Source of the DNA: Bacteroidales bacterium | Lineage (GTDB): Bacteria > Bacteroidota > Bacteroidia > Bacteroidales > ML635J-15 | Reading direction: 5' to 3' | NCBI GenBank assembly: GCA_023228725.1 | Contig: JALOAQ010000159.1 | Coordinates: forward strand, 1-5,038 | DNA length: 5,038 nt | In this document: in pieces, positions 1-5,038 of the stretch | Position numbering within the stretch: position 1 is the first letter of the stretch | How the letters are laid out: each line of letters begins with the position of its first letter | Notes under the pieces: model-generated | What the model was told of the DNA's origin: nothing | The model's database searches: none | The model's input: the letters and a program-made list of their open reading frames with translations, nothing else | Position numbers and translations under genes: made by a program

Positions 1-412
1 TTTTTCTATTACTAACTGCTAAAGTAGCTAGGCTTTTGTTCTCAATATGATAATCATAAAAATTTCTCAAGTTTATATCAGAATAAATATCAACATTATG
101 AACTAAAAAATTATCGCCTTTTTTGAAAAATTTCTTCACATTTTTTAAAGCCCCACCAGTATCTAACAATAGCTCTCTTTCGTCAGCAAATTCTATTTCT
201 ATTCCAAATTTTTTTCCTTTTACAAAATCAATAATTTGGTCGGCATAATGGTGTATATTAATAACAATATATTTTACTCCAAAACTTTTAAGATTTTCAA
301 TTTGCATTTCTAACATTGGTTTGCCAGCTACTTCAACAAGTGCTTTGGGTTTGTCGTTTGTAAATGGAGCTAATCTAGTACCTAATCCAGCTGCAAAAAT
401 CATTGCTTTCAT
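1..412 (-). CDS. Sugar-1-phosphate nucleotidyltransferase, N-terminal part (cut by window edge)
   Basis: The first 137 codons of a nucleotidyltransferase that continues past the left edge. Such enzymes join an NTP to a sugar-1-phosphate, giving an NDP-sugar and pyrophosphate in the cytoplasm. The fold's signature is at the N-terminus: FAAGLGTRLAPFT at residues 6-18, then KPKAL at 21-25, which bind the nucleotide triphosphate. DTGGAL at 84-89 and HNVD at 105-108 follow; Asp108 is the expected metal-binding aspartate. The ATG start is preceded by an A-rich leader without a Shine-Dalgarno sequence. The gene lies just beyond the terminator of the decarboxylase operon, so it probably has its own promoter; TATCTTTA (minus strand, 441-434) is one base off the Bacteroidota -7 consensus but has no clear -33 partner. 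The compact N-terminus resembles MurU-type uridylyltransferases of cell-wall sugar recycling and mannose-1-phosphate guanylyltransferases. The substrate cannot be decided because the C-terminal half is missing. Confidence 0.9.
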   Translation of the reverse strand, partial: MKAMIFAAGLGTRLAPFTNDKPKALVEVAGKPMLEMQIENLKSFGVKYIVINIHHYADQIIDFVKGKKFGIEIEFADERELLLDTGGALKNVKKFFKKGDNFLVHNVDIYSDINLRNFYDYHIENKSLATLAVSNRK

Positions 413-440
413 AAAATTTTATTTTTGATTTGATAAAGAT

Positions 441-473
441 AAAAAAAAATGCTCCATTGAGGAGCATTTTTTT
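441..473 (-). terminator. Rho-independent terminator of the decarboxylase operon
   Basis: A perfect inverted repeat pairs 443-455 with 461-473 around a 5-base loop (456-460). The core is ATGCTCC/GGAGCAT, and the A/T tracts extend it to 13 bp. On the minus strand the hairpin is followed by a run of nine T's (449-441), the classic intrinsic terminator layout. It begins 14 bases after the stop codon of the beta-subunit gene, so it closes that operon. The opposite strand also has a T run after the stem, so the element could work in both directions, although no plus-strand gene is seen to need it. Confidence 0.9.
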
Positions 474-486
474 GATAAATATAATT

Positions 487-2127
487 TTACAATAAGAAAC
501 TTAACAGAATACCTGCAGCAATTGCCGAGCCAATAACACCTGAAACGTTTGGTCCCATTGCGTGCATCAACAAATAATTAGATGGATCTTCTTTTTGTCC
601 TATTTGATGAGCCAATCTAGCGCTATCAGGCACTGCTGAAACACCAGCACAGCCAATAATTGGATTTACAGGATTTGATTTTGGCGAAAGCCAATTCATA
701 ATTTTGGCAAAAAACACTCCTGTAGCAGTAGCAATAATAAAAGACAAAGCACCTATCACAAAAATAAGTACAGAATCGCTTGTTAAAAACACATCAGCTT
801 GAGTTGAAGCCCCAACGCTAATTCCTAATAATATTGTAATCGTATCAATAAGAGGATTAGCAGCTGTTTCTGCAAGTCGGCGTGTTACTCCACTTTCTTT
901 TAAAATATTTCCTAGGAATAACATCCCTAAAAGTGGTAAAGAAGTTGGAGAAAAATATGAAGTTAAAAGTAAGGCAATAATTGGGAAAAGTATTTTTTCT
1001 GTTTTTGATACTTGACGTGGTTCCCTCATTTTTATTTTTCTTTCCTTTTTAGTTGTCATAAGATACACAACAGGAGGTTGAATAACAGGCACTAAAGCCA
1101 TATATGAATAAGCTGCAATAGCAATAGCTCCCAATAAATGTTTAGAATAAATCGGTGCACCTCCTGCCTCAAATCCGACAATATTTAAACCATTAGCAAG
1201 TTTAGATGAGAGGAAGATAGCTGTTGGTCCGTCTGCTCCACCAATAATTCCAATAGCACCAGCTTCGGCTGGATAAAACCCAACAAGTAAAGCTAAAATA
1301 AAGGTTGCAAACACACCAAACTGAGCAGCTGCCCCTAGTAGCATTAATCTAGGATTTGAAATTAATGTAGAGAAATCAGTCATTGCACCAATTCCTAAGA
1401 AAATCAATGGCGGAAACCATCCCTGAACTACCCCTCCATAGATTATATTAAATACAGAGCCAGGCTCATAAATTCCTAATTGCAAATTAAAGTTTACAGC
1501 TTGGAACATTGGTGTATTTCCAATTAAAATTCCAACTCCAATTGGCACTAATAGCAAAGGTTCGTAATTATACCTTATACCAAGATATAGGAAAAATAAA
1601 CCAACTACCATCATAATAAGATGTCCTCGTGTTGCATTGTCGAATCCTGTATATTCCCAGAACTTTAATAGTCCGTGAGTTGCAGCACTTCTTTTATTAA
1701 AGGACATTTTATTATTATAAAAATTAAGTTGATCGCCATCTATTTTTCCTATTCTCGTTCCTAGTTCGAGAGTGTCAATATCAATTAGATAGGAGTCAAT
1801 TCCTGCATTGTTTTTTCCAAAATTTTGAATTTCTATTGGATAGAAATGCAAGTAAACCTCGTTTCCATTTATTTCATATTTTCCTACATAGTCTTTTTTG
1901 GCAGAGTCCATTGTAAAAGTCATATCTTCATGGAAGATAATTGTTTTCCACCTTTTGACTGTTTTATAATTTTCTGGGTTTTCGGGCATAATCGGCATAG
2001 GATAATATCCGTCTGCCCTATTCATCCATTTACCTTTTACTAAATGGTTTTTTATATCTGAATTTGATGCAAATGATAATATTCCAATAAATAAAAAGGT
2101 AAAAAACAAGTATATTTTATTTTTCAT
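487..2127 (-). CDS. mmdB: Sodium-translocating decarboxylase beta subunit (OadB/MmdB family) with extra exported N-terminal domain
   Basis: Membrane subunit that decarboxylates carboxybiotin and drives sodium export. The ATG at 2127 is preferred (546 residues). It lies 10 bases after the carrier-gene stop and begins directly with a signal peptide: MKNK, a hydrophobic stretch to about residue 19, and a possible cleavage site after SFA (18-20). An in-frame TTG at 2151 would overlap the previous gene and put eight polar residues ahead of the signal. Residues 22 to about 150 are not part of standard OadB and look like a small beta-rich domain. From about 160 on the protein is canonical and hydrophobic: GHLIMM, YEPLLL, GAMTDF, GGADGPT (Asp299, matching Klebsiella Asp203), AAYSYMALVP (338-347), and NPIIG followed by GVSAVP. 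In that last region Asn488, Gly492, Ser497 and Arg504 have the spacing of Klebsiella Asn373, Gly377, Ser382 and Arg389, residues on the sodium/proton path, so the pump looks functional. It is last in the operon. Also annotated as oadB or gcdB. Confidence 0.93.
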   Translation of the reverse strand: MKNKIYLFFTFLFIGILSFASNSDIKNHLVKGKWMNRADGYYPMPIMPENPENYKTVKRWKTIIFHEDMTFTMDSAKKDYVGKYEINGNEVYLHFYPIEIQNFGKNNAGIDSYLIDIDTLELGTRIGKIDGDQLNFYNNKMSFNKRSAATHGLLKFWEYTGFDNATRGHLIMMVVGLFFLYLGIRYNYEPLLLVPIGVGILIGNTPMFQAVNFNLQLGIYEPGSVFNIIYGGVVQGWFPPLIFLGIGAMTDFSTLISNPRLMLLGAAAQFGVFATFILALLVGFYPAEAGAIGIIGGADGPTAIFLSSKLANGLNIVGFEAGGAPIYSKHLLGAIAIAAYSYMALVPVIQPPVVYLMTTKKERKIKMREPRQVSKTEKILFPIIALLLTSYFSPTSLPLLGMLFLGNILKESGVTRRLAETAANPLIDTITILLGISVGASTQADVFLTSDSVLIFVIGALSFIIATATGVFFAKIMNWLSPKSNPVNPIIGCAGVSAVPDSARLAHQIGQKEDPSNYLLMHAMGPNVSGVIGSAIAAGILLSFLL

Positions 2128-2137
2128 GTCTTTAAAT

Positions 2138-2566
2138 TTATTGAATTTCAACTAATACATCATTTTGCAAAACTGATTGGCCTGTTTTTACTTTTATTGC
2201 TGTAACCACACCTTCAAATTCTGAAGCTATATTATTTTCCATTTTCATAGCTTCCATAATAAGTACTACTGCACCTTTTTCGATTTTATCACCTTCATTA
2301 ACTTTAATATCAAGAATTACCCCTGGTAAAGGTGACAAAACTGATTTTAAGTTTGCCGTTGATGTTTGTGGTTTAGGCTGTACAGGTTCATTTTTTACTG
2401 TTTGCGGCTTAGGTTTGCGAACTATTGGTTTGGGAGTTTGGTCTTTTTTCTCTAATTCAACAGAATAATCAACTCCATTTACATTTATTTTACCGATATT
2501 TTCTTCTATATCATTAATGGTAACCTCATAATCATTACCATTTATTTTAAATTTAAAATTTTTCAT
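2138..2566 (-). CDS. mmdC: Biotin carrier protein (gamma subunit) of the decarboxylase
   Basis: A 142-residue protein whose biotinyl-lysine carries the carboxyl group from the alpha subunit to the beta subunit. Residues 1-40 form a conserved N-terminal module (KINGNDYEVTI at 7-17, INVNGVDYSVEL at 27-38). Residues 41 to about 72 are a flexible linker rich in Pro, Lys and Thr that lets the carrier swing. Residues 75-142 are a biotinyl domain with the EAMKM motif at 105-109. Lys108 is the biotinylation site, 34 residues from the C-terminus as usual. The ATG start lies 10 bases after the stop of the delta-subunit gene, and its own stop is 10 bases before the beta-subunit ATG. Transport between the two active sites is known for the family; the partner subunits here are inferred from the operon. 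The protein resembles the carrier of acetyl-CoA carboxylase, but no biotin carboxylase gene accompanies it. Confidence 0.95.
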   Translation of the reverse strand: MKNFKFKINGNDYEVTINDIEENIGKINVNGVDYSVELEKKDQTPKPIVRKPKPQTVKNEPVQPKPQTSTANLKSVLSPLPGVILDIKVNEGDKIEKGAVVLIMEAMKMENNIASEFEGVVTAIKVKTGQSVLQNDVLVEIQ

Positions 2567-2576
2567 TTCTTATTGC

Positions 2577-2960
2577 TTAAAATGTTGCGTAATCAATATT
2601 TTGTATTTTTGTATTCCACTGAGAATTTAATCTATCTTGCAAATTAATAGTTAAATTCATATTTTCTTCATCGTGATAATCTTCTAAATGTAAAGCAAGC
2701 GCCATAGCTATTGCTACATATACTTCTTGATTTATTTCGTTATTTGAATTTTGTTTTTCGTTTATTTCTGGTTCTTTTATTTTTTGTTTTTTCTCAAACA
2801 TTGATTTCAGGTCAATTTTTAAGATATGTGGTAATCTATCAAAAATAAGATAAATAATAATTAGAACAACAAAAACTACTGTAAATCCAATTAGAAATAA
2901 TGTCCAAGCATTTTCATCTACATTAGAAAAATTAAAACTTACTGCATTAATTATTTTCAT
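2577..2960 (-). CDS. mmdD: Decarboxylase delta subunit, OadG family, single-pass membrane protein
   Basis: Small membrane subunit that in this family stabilises the complex and links the soluble alpha subunit to the membrane-embedded beta subunit. From the ATG at 2960 it has 127 residues. One hydrophobic helix spans about residues 19-40 (LFLIGFTVVFVVLIIIYLIF), followed by a charged Lys/Glu/Asn-rich cytoplasmic stretch. Next is a helix, EVYVAIAMALALHLEDYHDE (79-98), which resembles the conserved helix of Bacteroidota OadG proteins. A Trp-containing tail (SQWNTKI) ends the protein. An in-frame GTG two codons upstream (2966) is possible, but the ATG leaves an 11-base gap like the other junctions in the operon. 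Sequence similarity in this family is weak, so the call relies on size, the single helix, this C-terminal helix and the position between mmdA and the carrier gene. Commonly annotated as oadG. Confidence 0.85.
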   Translation of the reverse strand: MKIINAVSFNFSNVDENAWTLFLIGFTVVFVVLIIIYLIFDRLPHILKIDLKSMFEKKQKIKEPEINEKQNSNNEINQEVYVAIAMALALHLEDYHDEENMNLTINLQDRLNSQWNTKIQNIDYATF

Positions 2961-2971
2961 TTTCACGTGAT

Positions 2972-4531
2972 TTATAGAGGAATATTATTATGTTTTTTCG
3001 CTGGCATTTTTGCTTTTTTAGTTGCTAAAGTTGCTAAAGCTCTAATAATACGGAAACGAGTATTTCTTGGTTCAATAACATCGTCTATATAACCATATTT
3101 AGCAGCTTGGTATGGGTTAGCAAATTTTTCGCGATATTCAGCTTCTTTTTTAGCAATATATTCAGCTCTTTCGTCTTCGTTTTCTATTGCTTTAAGCTCT
3201 TTATAATCAAGGACTTCTATAGCACCTGATGCACCCATAACCGCTATTTCTGCACTTGGCCATGCGTAATTTAGATCTCCTTTTAATTGCTTACAACTCA
3301 TAACATCGTGAGCACCGCCATAAGATTTACGTAAAGTTATAGTTACTTTAGGAACAGTAGCTTCGCCATAAGCATACATTAGTTTTGCTCCATTTGAAAT
3401 AATTCCGCCATATTCTTGAGATGAACCAGGTAAAAATCCTGGAACATCAACTAAGGTAACAATTGGAATATTAAAACAATCGCAAAAACGCACAAACCTT
3501 GCTCCTTTTCTTGAAGCTTCAATATCTAGCACACCAGCTAAGAAACTTGGTTGATTTGCGACTATTCCAACTGACTGTCCATTGAATCTAGCAAAACCAA
3601 CTACAATATTTTTTGCATAATGTTTATGAACTTCTTCAAAGTCTCCATTATCAACTAAAGTTGTAATAATATCTATTACATTATAAGGCTTATTAGGATT
3701 GTCAGGAATAATTGTGTTCAAATCATCACAAAGTCTGTCTATTGGGTCATCACATTCAATAATTGGAGCATTTTCCATAAAATTTTGTGGCATAAAAGAC
3801 AATAATCTTCTAAGCGTACTCATTGCTTCTTCTTCATTTTCAGAAACAAAATGAGCAACACCTGATTTAGAAGCATGTATCATTGGTCCTCCAAGATTTT
3901 CTACAGAAATATCTTCACCAGTTACCGTTTTAGTAACTTTAGGTCCTGTAACGAACATATAACTAATATCCTCAACCATAAGTATAAAATCAGTTAAAGC
4001 CGGTGAATACACAGCCCCACCAGCACATGGTCCCATTATAGCAGAAAGTTGAGGAATTACACCTGAAGCTTCGATATTTCTTTGAAAAATTTCTGCATAT
4101 CCTGCTAAGCTTAAAACACCTTCTTGTATTCTTGCACCACCGCTATCGTTTAGCCCAATAATTGGAGCTCCGTTTTTCATAGCCATATCCATTACTTTGC
4201 AAATTTTCTTTGCATTAGTTTCGGATAGTGAGCCACCTAAAACCGTAAAATCTTGAGAATAGACATAGACTAATCTAGAATCAATAGTTCCAAAACCTGT
4301 AACTACACCATCACCCAGATATTGTTCTTTTTCTAAGCCAAAATCTGTAAGGCGGTGAGTTACGAACATATCAAGTTCTTCGAAACTTCCTTCGTCTAAC
4401 AATAAATCTATTCTTTCACGTGCGTTGAGTTTGCCCTTAGCATGCTGAGATTCTATTCTCTTTGCTCCTCCACCGAGTTTTGCTTCGGCTCGCAACTCAA
4501 CCAACTTTTTAATGTTGTCTTCAATTGCCAT
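2972..4531 (-). CDS. mmdA: Methylmalonyl-CoA decarboxylase alpha subunit (carboxyltransferase)
   Basis: Cytoplasmic carboxyltransferase of 519 residues, full length for the propionyl-CoA carboxylase beta / MmdA family. It transfers the carboxyl group of methylmalonyl-CoA to biotin on the carrier protein, releasing propionyl-CoA. Two crotonase-like halves are visible. The N-terminal half has KGKLNARERIDLLLD (32-46), GGARIQEGV (131-139) and GPCAGGAVYSPALTDF (167-182). The C-terminal half has DVPGFLPG (362-369), QEYGG (372-376), SYGGAHDVM (403-411) and NYAWPSAEIAVMG (421-433), and the protein ends in KKHNNIPL, the usual family terminus. Asp409 sits where, as I recall, Asp422 of Streptomyces PccB favours propionyl over acetyl substrates. 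The epimerase gene upstream and the OadG, carrier and OadB genes downstream argue for the sodium-pumping decarboxylase rather than propionyl-CoA carboxylase. Several residues in the C-terminal active-site segment differ from the usual sequence (see findings). The ATG is preceded by an A-rich leader (AAGAAAATTTAAAA). Confidence 0.95.
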   Translation of the reverse strand: MAIEDNIKKLVELRAEAKLGGGAKRIESQHAKGKLNARERIDLLLDEGSFEELDMFVTHRLTDFGLEKEQYLGDGVVTGFGTIDSRLVYVYSQDFTVLGGSLSETNAKKICKVMDMAMKNGAPIIGLNDSGGARIQEGVLSLAGYAEIFQRNIEASGVIPQLSAIMGPCAGGAVYSPALTDFILMVEDISYMFVTGPKVTKTVTGEDISVENLGGPMIHASKSGVAHFVSENEEEAMSTLRRLLSFMPQNFMENAPIIECDDPIDRLCDDLNTIIPDNPNKPYNVIDIITTLVDNGDFEEVHKHYAKNIVVGFARFNGQSVGIVANQPSFLAGVLDIEASRKGARFVRFCDCFNIPIVTLVDVPGFLPGSSQEYGGIISNGAKLMYAYGEATVPKVTITLRKSYGGAHDVMSCKQLKGDLNYAWPSAEIAVMGASGAIEVLDYKELKAIENEDERAEYIAKKEAEYREKFANPYQAAKYGYIDDVIEPRNTRFRIIRALATLATKKAKMPAKKHNNIPL

Positions 4532-4564
4532 TTTTAAATTTTCTTAAATGTAAAACTATGTGTA

Positions 4565-4975
4565 TTATTTGTTTTTATCTTCGCATAATTCTGTTAAAAC
4601 ACCAAAAGTTGATTTAGGATGCAAAAATGCTATATCTAAACCTTCGGCACCTTTACGTGGCGTTTTATCAATTAACTGCACTCCTTTAGCTTCTATTTTT
4701 TCCAATGAATCTTCGATATTTTTTGTAGCAAAAGCTATATGATGGATTCCTTCTCCTTTTTTTTCTATAAATTTACCAACAGGTCCTTCAGGGTCGGTTG
4801 ATTCTAAAAGTTCAATTTTTGTTTGACCAATTTTAAAAAAAGCTGTTTTTACTTTTTGATCTTTTACCTCTTCTATTGCGTAGCATTTTAAACCTAAAAC
4901 ATCTTCGTAGTATTTTCTTGCTTCTTGAATAGATTTTACAGCTATTCCGATATGTTCTATATGTGTTAATTCCAT
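4565..4975 (-). CDS. mce: Methylmalonyl-CoA epimerase
   Basis: A 136-residue metal-dependent enzyme of the vicinal oxygen chelate superfamily. It interconverts (R)- and (S)-methylmalonyl-CoA, linking the mutase product to the decarboxylase encoded next door. The length is typical of the family. Two paired beta-alpha-beta-beta-beta modules can be followed. The first opens with HIEHIGIAV (5-13), where His8 is the expected first metal ligand, and runs to KIELLEST (53-60). The second opens with GIHHIAF (76-82), containing the second histidine ligand, and ends with GVLTEL (125-130), where Glu129 is the expected last ligand. The ATG at 4975 gives a normal N-terminus. An in-frame TTG at 5020 would add 15 atypical residues and would lie upstream of the predicted promoter element, so it is rejected. 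The stop is 33 bases before mmdA, the widest gap in the operon. Confidence 0.95.
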   Translation of the reverse strand: MELTHIEHIGIAVKSIQEARKYYEDVLGLKCYAIEEVKDQKVKTAFFKIGQTKIELLESTDPEGPVGKFIEKKGEGIHHIAFATKNIEDSLEKIEAKGVQLIDKTPRKGAEGLDIAFLHPKSTFGVLTELCEDKNK

Positions 4976-5002
4976 AAAATAAAAATATTTTTTTAAGTGT
5001 GG

Positions 5003-5010
5003 CAAATATA
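5003..5010 (-). promoter_or_regulatory. Candidate promoter -7 element for the mce-mmd operon
   Basis: On the minus strand 5010-5003 reads TATATTTG, a full match to the Bacteroidota -7 consensus TAnnTTTG. It lies 27 bases upstream of the mce ATG, giving an expected leader of about 20 bases. The -33 region (about 5029-5036) is T-rich (TTAGTTTT) with no exact TTTG, so the upstream half is weak. The surrounding sequence is very AT-rich, which raises the chance of accidental matches. Confidence 0.5.
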
Positions 5011-5038
5011 ACAAAAGCAATTAAAAAAAAACTAATTT

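Larger units (their letters stand above)
487..4975 (-). other. Operon mce-mmdA-mmdD-mmdC-mmdB
   Basis: Five minus-strand genes follow one another with gaps of 33, 11, 10 and 10 bases. A candidate promoter sits just before the first and an intrinsic terminator just after the last; no terminator-like hairpin was noticed between them. Together they encode the epimerase and all four subunit types of a sodium-translocating methylmalonyl-CoA decarboxylase. Co-transcription is inferred from the spacing and flanking signals. Confidence 0.88.

Noticed and set aside
1825..2043. Plus-strand open frame of 72 codons
   Set aside because: It lies wholly antisense to the N-terminal part of the beta-subunit gene, has no recognisable domain and no start signal; it is a shadow of the real gene.
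2963..2970. 8-base palindrome TCACGTGA between mmdA and mmdD
   Set aside because: It is too short to be a convincing operator or hairpin, sits inside an operon, and a single copy of this size is expected by chance.
487..4531. Oxaloacetate or glutaconyl-CoA decarboxylase as the identity of the complex
   Set aside because: The alpha subunit is of the PccB/MmdA carboxyltransferase type, not the pyruvate-carboxylase-like OadA type, and the adjacent epimerase acts on methylmalonyl-CoA.
4560..4742. Plus-strand open frame of 60 codons
   Set aside because: It is antisense to the well-conserved epimerase gene and its translation shows no family features.
5021..5038. A/T-rich run at the right edge as a possible terminator of an upstream gene
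   Set aside because: No inverted repeat accompanies it, and the upstream gene is outside the window.

Overview
The window comes from an AT-rich bacterial chromosome, most likely a member of the Bacteroidota. Three things point there: the gene order, translation starts with A-rich leaders instead of Shine-Dalgarno sequences, and an upstream motif matching the Bacteroidota -7 promoter consensus TAnnTTTG. All recognised genes lie on the minus strand, so the direction of transcription is from high to low coordinates.

Positions 4975 down to 487 hold one compact operon for a sodium-translocating, biotin-dependent decarboxylase, most probably methylmalonyl-CoA decarboxylase. In order of transcription it has methylmalonyl-CoA epimerase (mce), the carboxyltransferase alpha subunit (mmdA), the small single-pass delta/OadG subunit, the biotin carrier protein and the polytopic beta/OadB subunit. 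A likely promoter precedes mce and a strong intrinsic terminator follows the beta gene. The last four genes are separated by only 10-11 bases once the start codons are corrected. 

The parts fit one pathway. The epimerase interconverts the S and R forms of methylmalonyl-CoA. The alpha subunit moves the carboxyl group from methylmalonyl-CoA to biotin on the carrier. The beta subunit decarboxylates carboxybiotin and pumps sodium out of the cell, and the delta subunit holds the complex together at the membrane. No biotin carboxylase is present, as expected for a decarboxylase rather than propionyl-CoA carboxylase. The inferred role is the end of the succinate-to-propionate pathway, where it conserves energy.

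The low-coordinate end (1-412) carries the first 137 codons of a sugar-1-phosphate nucleotidyltransferase, cut by the window edge, as a separate unit beyond the terminator.

Most of this is ordinary metabolism. The most unusual point is the beta subunit, which has an extra, probably exported N-terminal domain of about 120 residues that looks lipocalin-like. No mobile element, CRISPR array, tRNA or rRNA was seen, and no gene-free stretch exceeds 75 bases.
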